Counted from the first letter of the stretch, positions 41,255 to 50,827 are shown. The stretch: DNA of 64,000 nucleotides from Syntrophaceae bacterium (GCA_013177795.1 JABLXY010000001.1:496001-560000); one strand, 5' to 3'. The notes: generated from the sequence alone by a model not told the origin. Made by a program: numbers and translations.

Positions 41255-43138
41255 ATGGCAAAGCACTACGACGTCATCGTTGTCGGCGGCGGGCACGCGG
41301 GGTGCGAGGCGGCCCTCGCGGCCGCGCGCATGGGCTGCGAGACCCTCCTGTTCAACATCAACCTCGACTCCGTCGCGCTCATGTCCTGCAACCCCGCCAT
41401 CGGCGGGCTCGCCAAGGGCCAGCTCGTCAAGGAGATCGACGCCCTCGGGGGCGAGATGGGCAAGATCGCCGACCGGACGGCCGTTCACTTCCGCCTGCTG
41501 AACGCCTCGAAGGGCCCCGCCGTGCAGTCCTCCCGCGTCCAGTGCGACAAGCAGCTCTACCGCCTCGCGATGAAGGCCGTCGTGGAGCGGCAGAAGGGGC
41601 TCCACCTCCGACAGGCCCTCGTGGAGCGCATCGCCGTCGACGGGGATCGGGTCGCGGGCGTGATCGACAGCACGGGGTTCCTCTACCCTGCCCGGGCCGT
41701 CGTCATCACCACGGGCACGTTCCTCAACGGCCTCATCCACATCGGGACCTTCCGGACCCCCGCGGGCCGCGCCGGCGAGATCGCCTCCGTCGGCCTCGCC
41801 GAGTCGCTGCGCGGCCTCGGCTTCGTGATGGGACGCATGAAGACGGGCACCCCGCCGCGCCTGAAGGCCTCCACGATCGACTTCAGCCGCCTCGAGCGCC
41901 AGGACAGCGACCCCTCGCCCCAGCCCTTCTCGTACACGACGGAGCGGCTCCGGGAAGAGCGCCTGCCTTCCTACTTCTCCCACACGACGGAGCAGACGCA
42001 CCGGCTCCTGCGGGAGAACATCCATCTCTCGCCCCTTTACTCGGGCGTCATCACGGGGGTGAGCGCGCGCTACTGCCCCTCTCTCGAGGACAAGGTGATG
42101 CGGTTTGCCGACCGGGGCCGCCACCCCGTCACGCTGGAGTTCGAGGGGCTCGACACGGAAGAGATCTACGCCAAGGGCCTCGGCAACTGCCTCCCCCTGG
42201 AGCTGCAGGAGCAGATCGTCCACAGCGTCCCCGGCCTCGAGAAGGCCGAGATCATGCGACCGGCCTACGCCATTGAGTACGACTACGTCCAGCCGACGGA
42301 GCTCAGGCAGACCCTGGAGACCAAGCGCGTCGCGGGGCTCTTTCTCGCGGGGCAGATCAACGGCACCTCGGGGTACGAGGAGGCCGCCGCCCAAGGACTC
42401 TGGGCGGGGATCAACGCGGCCCTGCAGGTCCAGGGGCGGCCGCCCTTCATCCTGGAGCGCTCCGAGGCGTACATGGCCGTCATGGTCGACGACCTCGTGA
42501 CGCGCGGCGTCGACGAGCCCTACCGGATGTTCACCTCCCGGGCGGAATACCGCCTCCTGCTCCGGGAGGACAATGCGACGATCCGCCTCATGGGGAAGGG
42601 TCACGCGCTGGGTCTCGTCCCGGACGAGCACTACCGGGACCTGCAGGGCCGCGTCGCCCGCATCGGCAGCACGATCCGGTACCTTGCGTCCCGGACGGTC
42701 TACCCCTCGGCCGAGACGAACCGCATCCTGGCGGAGCGCGGCTCGCTGCCCATCCGCAAGCCCTTGTCGCTGTTCAACCTTCTCAAGCGTCCCGACATGG
42801 GCTACGACGATCTCGCGGCCTTCGACGCCGAACTGCCGGCCGTGGAGGAACCGGTGAAGAGGCAGGTCGAGATCGAGGCCCGCTACGAGGAGTACATCAG
42901 CAGGCAGAACGAGGCGGTCGAGAAATTCCGCGAGATGGAGCGCAGGAAGATCCCCGGCGGCATCGACTACTTCGCGATCCCGAGCCTCTCGAACGAGCTC
43001 AAGTGCAAGCTCGACGCGGTGCGGCCGGCCTCCTTCGGGCAGGCGCAGCGGATCCCCGGCATGACCCAGGCGGCCCTGGCGGCCATCCTGGTTTACCTCA
43101 AGAAGAAGGAGATGGAATCGGCGGCCGCCGGCTCATGA
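41255..43138 (+). CDS. mnmG: tRNA uridine 5-carboxymethylaminomethyl modification enzyme MnmG (GidA)
   Basis: 627 residues, FAD enzyme that with MnmE modifies U34 of tRNAs. FAD motif [19 protein letters not shown] at the N-terminus, [79 protein letters not shown] and the C-terminal MnmE-binding helical domain ([47 protein letters not shown]). No clear ribosome site before the ATG, which directly follows repeat copy C. The metallopeptidase gene follows after 13 bases. Confidence 0.97.
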   Translation: MAKHYDVIVVGGGHAGCEAALAAARMGCETLLFNINLDSVALMSCNPAIGGLAKGQLVKEIDALGGEMGKIADRTAVHFRLLNASKGPAVQSSRVQCDKQLYRLAMKAVVERQKGLHLRQALVERIAVDGDRVAGVIDSTGFLYPARAVVITTGTFLNGLIHIGTFRTPAGRAGEIASVGLAESLRGLGFVMGRMKTGTPPRLKASTIDFSRLERQDSDPSPQPFSYTTERLREERLPSYFSHTTEQTHRLLRENIHLSPLYSGVITGVSARYCPSLEDKVMRFADRGRHPVTLEFEGLDTEEIYAKGLGNCLPLELQEQIVHSVPGLEKAEIMRPAYAIEYDYVQPTELRQTLETKRVAGLFLAGQINGTSGYEEAAAQGLWAGINAALQVQGRPPFILERSEAYMAVMVDDLVTRGVDEPYRMFTSRAEYRLLLREDNATIRLMGKGHALGLVPDEHYRDLQGRVARIGSTIRYLASRTVYPSAETNRILAERGSLPIRKPLSLFNLLKRPDMGYDDLAAFDAELPAVEEPVKRQVEIEARYEEYISRQNEAVEKFREMERRKIPGGIDYFAIPSLSNELKCKLDAVRPASFGQAQRIPGMTQAALAAILVYLKKKEMESAAAGS

Positions 43139-43151
43139 AAGGAGGGACATC

Positions 43152-43997
43152 ATGCGGTGGAAAGACCAAGACCAAAGCGACAACGTGGAAGACCGCAGGG
43201 GGATGCCCGTCTCGAGGGGCATGGTGGGGGGCGGGATCGGCACCGTGATCCTGATCATCGTGGCCCTCTATTTCGGCATCGACCCGTCGGTGATCCTCCA
43301 GTCCGTGCCCGACAGCGGTCCCCCCGCCGTCACGCAGCAGCGGCCCGCGGGGCAGGACGAGATGGCGCAGTTCGTCTCCGTCGTGCTCGCCGACACGGAG
43401 AAGACCTGGCACAGCGTGTTCCGCCAGTCGGGCAGGACCTACCGGGAACCAAAGCTCGTTCTCTTCACCGGCGCCGTCCAGTCCGCCTGCGGGTTCGCCC
43501 AGGCGGCGATGGGCCCTTTCTACTGCCCGCAGGATCACAGGGTCTACATCGACTTTTCGTTTTACGAGGATCTGAAGAACCGGTTCAAGGCCCCCGGCGA
43601 TTTCGCCCAGGCCTACGTCATCGCCCATGAGGTCGGGCACCACGTCCAGAACCTGCTGGGGATCACCGAAAAGGCCCAGGGAACGATGCAGCGCGTCAGC
43701 CGGGCTGAGGCCAACCGCCTCTCCGTGCGGATGGAGCTGCAGGCCGACTGCTTCGCGGGCGTCTGGGCACACCACGCCGACCGGTTCCGGCGAATCCTCG
43801 AGCCGGGCGATCTCGAGGAGGCCCTCCGGGCCGCGAGCGCCATCGGAGACGACCGCATCATGAAGCAGACCCGCGGCACCGTCGTGCCCGACGCCTTCAC
43901 CCACGGGACGTCGGAGCAGCGGGTGCGGTGGTTCAGGCGGGGGTTCGAGACGGGCGACCCGAACCAGTGCGACACGTTCCGGGCCCCGACCCTGTGA
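43152..43997 (+). CDS. neutral zinc metallopeptidase-like protein, YpfJ family
   Basis: 281 residues. A short cytosolic part (MRWKDQDQSDNVEDRRG) and one membrane helix (GGGIGTVILIIVALYFGI) precede an extracytoplasmic domain with the zinc motif AYVIAHEVGHHVQNLLG, followed by RMELQADCFAGVWAHH (third ligand Glu/Asp) and HGTSEQRVRWFRRGFETG. This is the YpfJ family of putative neutral zinc metallopeptidases; substrate unknown. ATG at 43152 with AAAGGAGGGAC before it, likely cotranscribed with mnmG, and ended by a strong hairpin. Confidence 0.93.
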   Translation: MRWKDQDQSDNVEDRRGMPVSRGMVGGGIGTVILIIVALYFGIDPSVILQSVPDSGPPAVTQQRPAGQDEMAQFVSVVLADTEKTWHSVFRQSGRTYREPKLVLFTGAVQSACGFAQAAMGPFYCPQDHRVYIDFSFYEDLKNRFKAPGDFAQAYVIAHEVGHHVQNLLGITEKAQGTMQRVSRAEANRLSVRMELQADCFAGVWAHHADRFRRILEPGDLEEALRAASAIGDDRIMKQTRGTVVPDAFTHGTSEQRVRWFRRGFETGDPNQCDTFRAPTL

Positions 43998-44084
43998 GGC
44001 GCAGGCATGGATCTCGTGACACAGGCAGGGGAGGATGTACGCCTTCACGAACAGTTGGCGAGTCATCGATCTGCCTGTTCACGA

Positions 44085-44115
44085 AAACGGGCGACGCGGC
44101 AGGCGTCGCCCGTTT
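44085..44115 (+). terminator. strong hairpin after the YpfJ-type gene
   Basis: Perfect 13-base stem AAACGGGCGACGC / GCGTCGCCCGTTT with a 5-base loop. T-rich end on the plus strand and A-rich on the other, so it could work both ways. Lies 88 bases after the stop. Confidence 0.65.
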
Positions 44116-44258
44116 CTCGCTCTGAAGAACCACGCACGGCACTCCGGAAATGTCCGGGGTGTCCATCTGAATGATTATGCGCCCGATACGCGCCTCGCGC
44201 CACCGGGCGTGTTTGCCCAGGCGGTGCGGCAAGTGTTCATGACCCTTGTCCAAAGCGT

Positions 44259-45710
44259 CTAATGCTGAATCGAAATCCACCTGCCCTTTACGGCATCGGT
44301 TTGGTCGATCCACACCGCAAATGCGTTTCCCTTGTCATCGAGGGCAAGATCCCGGGGGAAACCCGGCCGAACATGGGCCCCCAGGACAACCGGGGCTGAC
44401 CAGCCTGCGGCTGTCTTGACAAAATAGCAATTCTCGAAGCTGGCCGTCCAGAAGCCGGGTTTCGATCTCACCAGCAGCACGTGATCGTTCCCCCGAACAT
44501 CGCTCCTGATGAGCGCGTTTGTATCGTTGCTCCACTTATAACCCGGTTCCGGCAGATCGTCCGCTGCCACAATCTCGAAATGGGGAGCCCAGCGATCTGC
44601 GTTGACCCTGATCTCCACCCAGGGGTGTTCAAATCCGCTCCCGTCTATTTTTTTTAGACCGTCATTCAGGCTGATTTGATAAACCCAGAGCAGGCCTTCT
44701 ATCTCGCCGGACACGCCATTGACGGTGAAACACCGGTCCAGTTTTCCTTCCCTGAACAAGTTGGAATCGTTCATGCGGGTAAAGGGTGGGGGAGGCAGAG
44801 GTTTCCCCGTGACTCGAAGCCAGCCGGCTGAGCGGTCTTTCGTTTCGGTGTCAGAACCGGATGGACGCTCAAACAGCCTCTCATACTCGACGCGGGCATA
44901 CGAAACCTGCTGATCGGAAAGGCCGGTTCCCCCAATCCCCGCTCCGCCCGCACCTCCGCCCGCAAAGAAAGCGTAACTCCCGCCCGAGGAGCGATACAGG
45001 AACTGCAACCCTCGCCTGTCTGCACCCAGCACGTAATCCGATCGGGCGCTGAACGCCGACTCCGCGTCGAAAACGGCCACGACAGTCCAGCCGTCCCTGG
45101 ATTCCCTTGCGATCACGAGCTTGTCTGCTCGAACATCAGACCAGAGGATGACCGGGACCAGGATGAACCAGCCGACCAGCCAATCTCTCCTCTTGGGTGC
45201 TCCGAGATCTTCCCCCTTGGCGATGAATGTGCAAAGCAGGTCATCGCCGACGGGTATGAACCGCTCGCATCGATTCCCCTTGATTTCCGTCCACCCGCCC
45301 TGGCCGGAACGAATGAACATTTTGTCTCCGGCAACAACGCGCAGAGCACCTTTCGGATATTCAACCGCATCTATCCTGCCGAAGAAATACTCATCACGGC
45401 TCATGGCGCCGAGGGTTTCGCGGAGCAGAACTTCATTGCCGGCGATCTCGAAGTGGTGAACGGCCCTTAGCTCGTCGATCACGAAGACGTGGCCATGGCC
45501 GTCCCCGGTAAGAATGGCTTTGAATCGAGAGTTATAGCGGAGGTTCACTTTGTCGTGCAGAGTAAACTCCGGCCCGAGGCTTACGGCCGGCGCCTTTCGG
45601 GCCTCAACATCGCGGAGGAGGCCTCGTTCGGCCATGGAGGCGCATCCCGCAAGGCACATCAGGCAAAGGGCAAACAATAGCCGCGGAAAAAACCGTGATC
45701 TGACTTGCAT
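44259..45710 (-). CDS. lipoprotein of unknown function, possible beta-propeller
   Basis: 483 residues. Signal peptide with lipobox (LCLMCLAGC). No family recognised. The mature part has repeated strand-like pieces (GHGHVFVIDELRAVHHFEIAGN; DYVLGADRRGLQFLYRSSGG; LALDDKGNAFAVWIDQTD), a pattern seen in propeller proteins, and a Gly-rich loop FFAGGGAGGAGIGGTG near its middle. Codon usage is less GC-biased than in its neighbours. The ATG at 45710 is chosen because the signal peptide starts there. Divergent from another lipoprotein gene, next to repeats and a pseudogene. Confidence 0.7.
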   Translation of the reverse strand: MQVRSRFFPRLLFALCLMCLAGCASMAERGLLRDVEARKAPAVSLGPEFTLHDKVNLRYNSRFKAILTGDGHGHVFVIDELRAVHHFEIAGNEVLLRETLGAMSRDEYFFGRIDAVEYPKGALRVVAGDKMFIRSGQGGWTEIKGNRCERFIPVGDDLLCTFIAKGEDLGAPKRRDWLVGWFILVPVILWSDVRADKLVIARESRDGWTVVAVFDAESAFSARSDYVLGADRRGLQFLYRSSGGSYAFFAGGGAGGAGIGGTGLSDQQVSYARVEYERLFERPSGSDTETKDRSAGWLRVTGKPLPPPPFTRMNDSNLFREGKLDRCFTVNGVSGEIEGLLWVYQISLNDGLKKIDGSGFEHPWVEIRVNADRWAPHFEIVAADDLPEPGYKWSNDTNALIRSDVRGNDHVLLVRSKPGFWTASFENCYFVKTAAGWSAPVVLGAHVRPGFPRDLALDDKGNAFAVWIDQTDAVKGRWISIQH

Positions 45711-45819
45711 GACACAACCATCCACATTCGTGTGTATCGCGCAGCGGTTTCGTACTCTATATAGCACAGACGTCAAAAGCTGAGAACAGGAGACCGCGGA
45801 AAGAGAGGCCGCATGGGAT

Positions 45820-45848
45820 TTGACAAAAATCATTCTTTTCCTCATAGA
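45820..45848 (+). promoter_or_regulatory. putative promoter of the 45948 lipoprotein gene
   Basis: TTGACA (45820-45825) and, after 17 bases, CATAGA (45843-45848); TAGATA at 19 bases is an alternative. Perfect -35, weak -10, 99 bases before the ATG. Confidence 0.4.
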
Positions 45849-45947
45849 TAGGAAATGAACACAGGGAAGGGATCAGCACCCGCATGGTCAGGTCATCCCG
45901 TCAGGCAAGAGACCATTCATTTCTTTTGCAGAAAAAAGGGGGGAGAA

Positions 45948-46766
45948 ATGAAATCGATTACCCGGTTCTTCATGGGCATCGTGATGAGGGTCGACATGCG
46001 AGGTCATAGGCGGGAAATCCCGCTGCTTGCCGTCGGCGCGATCATGCTGCTGTCGGGGTGCGCGACCTTGGGGGAGAGCACAGGGTTGGGAACGGCCGAG
46101 AAGACGGCTCAACTCAAACCCGGCATGACATACGAGCAAGTCGAGTCGCTCCTTGGGAAGCCGGAGTCTTCGAAAACCGTCAAGGGGCAGCACATCGTCC
46201 GCTGGAATCTTCACGAATACTGGAAAGGATGGGTCCCCTACGACATGGTGTTCGATGCCAGGAAAAAGACGCTGATTTCCTGGTCGGCAAACGAGAAGGA
46301 ATTTCAGACCAGTCAGCAGAAATGGGCAGCCATGCTCGGAACAGCCGGAAGTGACCCCGGCACAGCAAAGGCGCAAGGCTCGCGGGGTGCCGCCACGGCT
46401 GCCGGGCCTTCGGATGCAAGTCTCATGAGACAGATGTCCGCGACGTATTACAGCTACAGCAGTGCAGGTGTTGGATACAGCGGGGGCACGGAGCGGCGCG
46501 TGGTGCTCTGCCCCGATGGAAGGTATTACAGCGGCTCGGAGTCCGGATACTCCGGAGGGGCAGGCACGGCTGGGGCATGGGGGTCGGCAAGCCAGCGAAA
46601 GGGTCAGGGAACGTGGCGGGTCGTCGGCAACACGCAGCAGGGAACGCTGACCACGATCAGTTCCGACGGAACGCCGACGGAATACCCCTACCGCACGTGC
46701 GGCCAGGGCTGTTATTACTTCGGCAACACCAAGTTTGCCGTTGAAGGGCCTGCCCGATGTCCGTAA
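45948..46766 (+). CDS. lipoprotein with SmpA/BamE-like domain, unknown function
   Basis: 272 residues. Lipobox in AIMLLSGCATL. The first mature part reads LKPGMTYEQVESLLGKPESSKTVKGQHIVRWNLHEYWKGWVPYDMVFDARKKTLISW, the SmpA/OmlA/BamE fold. The C-terminal region is Ser/Gly/Tyr-rich (YYSGSESGYSGGAGTAGAWGS) with a strand pattern RRVVLCPDGRYYSG and GTWRVVGNTQQGTLTTISSDGTPTEYPYRTCGQGCYYFG; I do not recognise that part. Two cysteines (CGQGC) near the end may pair. ATG at 45948 with AGGGGGGAG before it. Outer membrane role is an inference. Confidence 0.78.
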   Translation: MKSITRFFMGIVMRVDMRGHRREIPLLAVGAIMLLSGCATLGESTGLGTAEKTAQLKPGMTYEQVESLLGKPESSKTVKGQHIVRWNLHEYWKGWVPYDMVFDARKKTLISWSANEKEFQTSQQKWAAMLGTAGSDPGTAKAQGSRGAATAAGPSDASLMRQMSATYYSYSSAGVGYSGGTERRVVLCPDGRYYSGSESGYSGGAGTAGAWGSASQRKGQGTWRVVGNTQQGTLTTISSDGTPTEYPYRTCGQGCYYFGNTKFAVEGPARCP

Positions 46767-46781
46767 AGGAGAAGGCACGAA

Positions 46782-46883
46782 ATGACTGAAGGCAGAGCCG
46801 AGCCGCCCTGCCCTCCACGATGGCCGATCGTCCTCACCGGCCAGGAAGCAGATTCCCGCTCTCCGCATCACGGGAAGGAATGA
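46782..46883 (+). CDS. possible small ORF, 33 residues
   Basis: ATG preceded by AAAGGAGAAGGCACGAA, a good ribosome site, 15 bases after the SmpA-like lipoprotein stop. The product (start MTEGRAEPPCPP) has no signal peptide, helix or recognised motif, and the ORF is too short to judge by composition. The ribosome site and place argue for translation, the sequence itself does not. Confidence 0.22.
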   Translation: MTEGRAEPPCPPRWPIVLTGQEADSRSPHHGKE

Positions 46884-47061
46884 AACGATCTTTCCGGAGC
46901 GGCCTGGCGACAAATCAGGCCGGAAACGGTGAATCCCCGATCGTCCGTCGGTTCGGGATTCGCCTCTTTCGTTTGAGAAACCCTGCGGGCCCACCGTTTC
47001 AGAACTGCCGTGGTTCCTGCATAGGGATGACGGTCTCGGGATAGGGGCCTGTGCGATCAAA

Positions 47062-47548
47062 TCATTTGGGATGGACCCTCTGCCCCACGGCCTCGCCCAT
47101 GGTCTTGCGCATCGCGTTGACCGACTCGGCCAGCTCCCCGATCTCGTGACGGGAGAGCACCTGGATGTCCCGGGTCAAATCCCCCCGGCAACCTTCTTGA
47201 TGACCTCAACCGACCCCTTCACCGGCTTCGTGATCAGCCGGGCCGTGATCGGGTTGACGGCAACGGCGCTCATCGGCCTGTTTGATTCGCGGACGGAGGC
47301 CTCGTAGTTTGCGCCCGCCCAGCTGACCACCTTGCAGAGGTTGGCGTGGACGTTGGCGATCGTCCGGCTGATCTCCGAGCTGTCCCGGTATCCCTGGAAG
47401 CGGTTGTTGCAGATGTCGTCCATGGCCGCCCTGTGGCTCGTCATGCCGTGATCGGTGCCTGCCGCCGGGAGCCGCGGGAACAGGGAGACCGCCACGGGGC
47501 CGATCAGGAGTTTTTGGCCAGCGTCAGGTTGCGAAGTGTCTTTTTCAT
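47062..47548 (-). pseudogene. remnant of a methyl-accepting chemotaxis protein gene
   Basis: The ATG at 47548 gives MKKTLRNLTLAK and then shifts frame in an A run (one A short) into IGPVAVSLF...; a frame from about 47495 carries RDSSEISRTIANVHANLCKVVSWAGANYEAS, a chemoreceptor periplasmic piece; that is joined directly to a TM2/HAMP part (NPITARLITKPVKGSVEVIKKVAGG), so most of the sensory domain is missing; then a second shift in a G run (six G where seven are needed) leads to DLTRDIQVLSRHEIGELAESVNAMRKTMGEAVGQ, and a stop follows where the signalling helices should begin. At least two frameshifts, an internal deletion and a truncation. Good ribosome site (GGGACG). Confidence 0.85.
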
Positions 47549-47574
47549 CGTCCCGTCCGCCTTTTTTGATGCAA

Positions 47575-47604
47575 GGGCCGGACGGGTCTCGCCCCGTCCG
47601 GCCC
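47575..47604. terminator. strong hairpin between the Cache gene and the MCP remnant
   Basis: Perfect 12-base stem GGGCCGGACGGG / CCCGTCCGGCCC with a 6-base loop. On the minus strand it follows the Cache gene stop by 16 bases but has no direct T run, so a terminator or a stabiliser at the mRNA end is possible. Confidence 0.45.
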
Positions 47605-47620
47605 CCTGAAATCGCGTGAC

Positions 47621-48070
47621 TTACTTGTAGGCCCCGCAGGCGAGGACCACGTCACCCACCCTCTGGTAGAACACCTGCTTGGCCTCGACCTTCTTGCTCT
47701 GCGGGTTTGTCCATTTGTAGTCGACCGTGCCGCTGGGCGAGGTCTTCGCCTTGTCCACCAGTTCCTTCATGAACAGCTTGCCGTCCGAGTCCTTGAGATC
47801 GATGAGCGTCTTGCCGATGAGGGCCTTGTTCGCCCCATGGGAGAGGATCTTCGCGTTGAGGTCGCTCACGTAGATGTAGAGGTCCCGATCCACGAACTTT
47901 CCTTTCGGGTCGTCAAATGCCGCGAAGGCCTTTTCCTGCCCGTTTGCCTTGTAGTACTCCACGGCCTTGGCAAGCATTGCCTGGGCCTCCTTCGGCGTCC
48001 CCTTTGCCTGCGCAAAGGCGAATCCTGCGGTCAGCGCGATGATCAGCAGCCCGATCCATGCTTTCTTCAT
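47621..48070 (-). CDS. secreted single-Cache domain protein
   Basis: 149 residues. Cleavable signal peptide (MKKAWIGLLIIALTAGFAFAQ), then a single Cache (sCache_2-type) fold: AQAMLAKAVEYYKANGQEKAFAAFDDPKGKFVDRDLYIYVSDLNAKILSHGANKALIGKTLIDLKDSDGKLFMKELVDKAKT-SPSGTVDYKWTNPQSKKVEAKQVFYQRVGDVVLACGAYK. This sensory domain usually sits in the periplasmic half of chemoreceptors or in small stand-alone ligand binders. It lies upstream of the broken MCP gene, so they may once have formed a sensing pair. ATG at 48070 with AGGAGGAAAGAG. Confidence 0.92.
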   Translation of the reverse strand: MKKAWIGLLIIALTAGFAFAQAKGTPKEAQAMLAKAVEYYKANGQEKAFAAFDDPKGKFVDRDLYIYVSDLNAKILSHGANKALIGKTLIDLKDSDGKLFMKELVDKAKTSPSGTVDYKWTNPQSKKVEAKQVFYQRVGDVVLACGAYK

Positions 48071-48838
48071 CTTCTCTTTCCTCCTGTTCTCTGTCATCTG
48101 GTTTGGTTTCTTTCCCCTGACAATCCCTGCGGTCTCTTTCAAATGCTTACTGTTTGCGTGGTTTGAATCCCCGTTTCCCCATGACCGACGCCTGCAGCGG
48201 AAATCATTCCGACCGTCAGGTCTCACCCGCGCAGGCTCCCGCCTGGACCGGGACAGGCCCCTCGCGATGCCGGCACGGCGACCCGAAGCAGCGAACTCTC
48301 TACCGGATGCTTCCGGAAACTGCACGGAGACAGGACGATGTCGGAAGTTTCGCGACCCGCGAAACTGTCCGCCGGGCAGAGTGGGAAGACCCCGGCTGTC
48401 CCCTGCCTGCTGCGGCCGTGTCCGGCGGCTGGCTATCGAGAGGAGTTGCGAACTCCCGATCCTTCGACTCTCCCGCAGGAAAGAAATACCCGAATCCAGC
48501 AATAGGACTCTGAAACGCCTCTGGAACGGGTCATTGCGAGCACCCACAGGATGCACGGCAATCTCATGAAAAAGCAAGATCGCCACGCTGCCCCCAGCAC
48601 TGCGCCCGGGGCTTCGGCTCACCGCGATGACGCGGGTTATCGCTGGATTTGAGAAAAAAATGCAAAAAATCCCTTTGTAGCCGGACGCAAATTCCAGACC
48701 AGAAGAGACCCGGCGGGGACCACGTTCCGGTACCCCGAAAACGCTCGATGCGATGCAAACGGCTTTCAGGCTCGCCGCCGACGTCGTGGACGCGGCGGCG
48801 TCCAGGGATTTCGGGAAACAGACCTGCGGGAATGATGA
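48071..48838. other. gene-free region, 768 bases
   Basis: No convincing coding frame: the open frames on both strands have no homology-like patterns or ribosome sites. It contains repeat R1 copy 2 (48523-48650) and the 5' region of the Cache gene; no other signal was recognised. Confidence 0.6.
48523..48650. repeat. dispersed repeat family R1, copy 2
   Basis: Inverted relative to copy 1 at 17387-17514. Reverse complement shows GCGTCATCGCGGTGAGCCGA, GGGGGCAGCGTGGCGAT, ATGAGATTGCCGTG and CTCGCAATGACCCGTTCC, with scattered mismatches. Confidence 0.85.
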
Positions 48839-49870
48839 CTACTCGGACCGGATTTCCATCCGGATCACCAGCAGGGCCCCCGTCCGGGGGGCAACCTGAA
48901 CACTTTCCCGGACCGGACCCAGGGAGTTCATTCTTCCCCGAAGGGCCTCCAGATCCTCCTGCCTGATCCGGGCCGTCAGCGTCACCCGTCCGTCCCGGGT
49001 CTTTCGCTCGATGGATTGGGCCCCGATGTTCCTCAACAGCTCTTCGATCTCGGAGGCTGCGGACAGCGGGTCCTGCGCGCGAAGCGTGATGTCCAGATCG
49101 GGCCTGGGCGAAACGGCAGCGGACACCATGGGTTCCGCGGCGGGCGGTGCCTCACGGGCAGCTGTGCCCGGCGGGGACTTCGCGGCCTTCTGCCTCTGCC
49201 CGCCGTCCGGAACCACTGCGGAAGAATCCGAACCATGCTGTACGGCCGCGCCCGTGCGTTTCAAGACCTCCGCATCCTTCGGTGCCGCAGCCGCAGACCG
49301 CCGCGCCCCCGGGGTTTCCGCATGTCCCGCGGCATCGGGCTTCAACGCTGCCCGCCCCCCGCGATCCTCGACCGCCGCGGGCGGCGGCGCGAAGGCCTTC
49401 TTCTCCCGTATCTCTGGAAACTCGTGTCTTTCCGCGCCGTCAGCGGCGGGTGCCGTTGCCTGCGGGGCCCCAGCCTTCGGGGCTTCCTGCACCGCGACCG
49501 GCGGAGGCACGGCCTGCTTGAAATCGGTCTCACCCGACCTGTACACATTCCACGCAACGACCGCGATGAGAACCGTGGCCAGGGCCTGGATGGGCACCTT
49601 GATGTGAAGCGGGTAGAACAGCTTTCGCCAAAAGCCCCCCTTCTCCTCCGCCTCTTGCCGCACCCTGGCCATGACCCGTGCCTTGAGCCAGGGCGGCGGT
49701 TCCACCTCCCCCAGTCCCTTCACCAGCGCATCGGAGGCCTTGAGTTCCGCAAGCGTCCTGCGGCAGTCCCCGCACGACTGCAGGTGGGCCTCGACCCGCC
49801 CCCTCTCGCCTTCGGCAAGAGAGCCGTCGATCAGGCCGGCAATCATGGGCTCGAGTTCCTCGCACGTCAT
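48839..49870 (-). CDS. anti-sigma factor, zf-HC2 type with one membrane helix
   Basis: About 343 residues. N-terminal zinc-finger anti-sigma domain (CEELEPMIAGLIDGSLAEGERGRVEAHLQSCGDCRRTL, with H-x3-C-x2-C), one membrane helix (VPIQALATVLIAVVAWNVY), a long Pro/Ala-rich linker and a C-terminal extracytoplasmic domain (DPLSAASEIEELLRNIGAQSIERKTRDGRVTLTARIRQEDLEALRGRMNSLG) that I do not recognise by name. It should hold the co-transcribed sigma factor at the membrane until a signal arrives. The ATG at 49870 overlaps the sigma factor stop (ATGA); the ATG at 49876 is an alternative. Confidence 0.88.
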   Translation of the reverse strand: MTCEELEPMIAGLIDGSLAEGERGRVEAHLQSCGDCRRTLAELKASDALVKGLGEVEPPPWLKARVMARVRQEAEEKGGFWRKLFYPLHIKVPIQALATVLIAVVAWNVYRSGETDFKQAVPPPVAVQEAPKAGAPQATAPAADGAERHEFPEIREKKAFAPPPAAVEDRGGRAALKPDAAGHAETPGARRSAAAAPKDAEVLKRTGAAVQHGSDSSAVVPDGGQRQKAAKSPPGTAAREAPPAAEPMVSAAVSPRPDLDITLRAQDPLSAASEIEELLRNIGAQSIERKTRDGRVTLTARIRQEDLEALRGRMNSLGPVRESVQVAPRTGALLVIRMEIRSE

Positions 49871-50493
49871 GGCCATTCACCCAACACCCTGACGAGGCAG
49901 TTCTTCAGGGCGGCCCGGGCCCTGAAGAGCCTCGATTTCACGGTCCCTTCCGGCAGGTTCAGCATGCAGCCGATCTCCTCGTATGTAAAGCCCTGGATAT
50001 CTCTCAGGATGATGACCTCCCGGTGCTCCGCATCCAGCTCTTCGATGCATTTCTGCACCCGTGCCTCGATCTCCTTTTTCTCGAGGCGTTCGTCCGCACT
50101 CTCCCCGCAGTCTGGCGCCCCCCTCCGCGGGCCCTCCCCTTCCGGCCCGGCAGGGTCGTCGATCGACGTTCTCTCATGCCGCGACAGGGCCTGCGCCTTC
50201 TTCAGGCGGGTCCGGGCGTGGTTCACGACGATCCCGTAGAGCCAGGTGGAGAATTTCGCCTCGCCGCGGAAGGACCGGATCGCGCGCCAGGCCGAAAGAA
50301 AGGCCTCCTGCACGACGTCGCAGGCCTCGTCGTAATCCCCCGTCATGCGGTAGGCGACGTTGAGCATCCGCCTCTGGTGCCTCTCGACGAGCACCTCAAA
50401 GGCATCCGCGTCACCCTTCCGGCAGCGAAGGACGGCGGCGGCATCCTCATCATCGGTCATCCGGTTCAGCGCATCTGTCACGGGATCAGGCAT
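49867..50493 (-). CDS. ECF-type RNA polymerase sigma factor (RpoE-like)
   Basis: 208 residues. Sigma region 2 (FEVLVERHQRRMLNVAYRMTGDYDEACDVVQEAFLSAWRAIRSFRGEAKFSTWLYGIVVNHARTRL) and region 4 (CIEELDAEHREVIILRDIQGFTYEEIGCMLNLPEGTVKSRLFRARAALKNCL) are both present, and no region 3, so it is an ECF sigma factor. The linker is longer than average (DDPAGPEGEGPRRGAP). The cognate anti-sigma gene overlaps its stop. The ATG at 50493 (MPDPVTDALNRM) lies about 45 bases downstream of a TTGACA on the same strand. Confidence 0.95.
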   Translation of the reverse strand: MPDPVTDALNRMTDDEDAAAVLRCRKGDADAFEVLVERHQRRMLNVAYRMTGDYDEACDVVQEAFLSAWRAIRSFRGEAKFSTWLYGIVVNHARTRLKKAQALSRHERTSIDDPAGPEGEGPRRGAPDCGESADERLEKKEIEARVQKCIEELDAEHREVIILRDIQGFTYEEIGCMLNLPEGTVKSRLFRARAALKNCLVRVLGEWP

Positions 50494-50827
50494 CTCGATT
50501 GTTTTCGTCCCCTGATTTCCCGTCACCGGGATAACGTTGTCAAGAGGAAATGTTCCCTGCCGTCCGATGCCTCGGCGCCCGCACGGGCCGATTTTGCAAA
50601 CGGCATCGGGACGAGCATGACGACGGGAGTCAGCAGTCGAACCGGCGGCTTCACTGGCCGCCCCAGCGGGTCCCGTCTCTTCGTTTTTAGACAAGCGGGG
50701 CACCCGAAAAGTTCCCGCTTTTTACCGTTGGCTTGGAATCGATCCCCTTTCATCCGGACACCCGGGACCCTCCGGCCAATACTCCATTGCCGTCCGTCAC
50801 ATAATTGTTCACCGATATCAGAATCCC

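Noticed and set aside
48154-48569. Frames of 119-200 residues in the gap before the anti-sigma gene
   Set aside because: Arg/Pro/Ser-rich, no ribosome sites, overlapping each other in several frames, and partly inside repeat R1.
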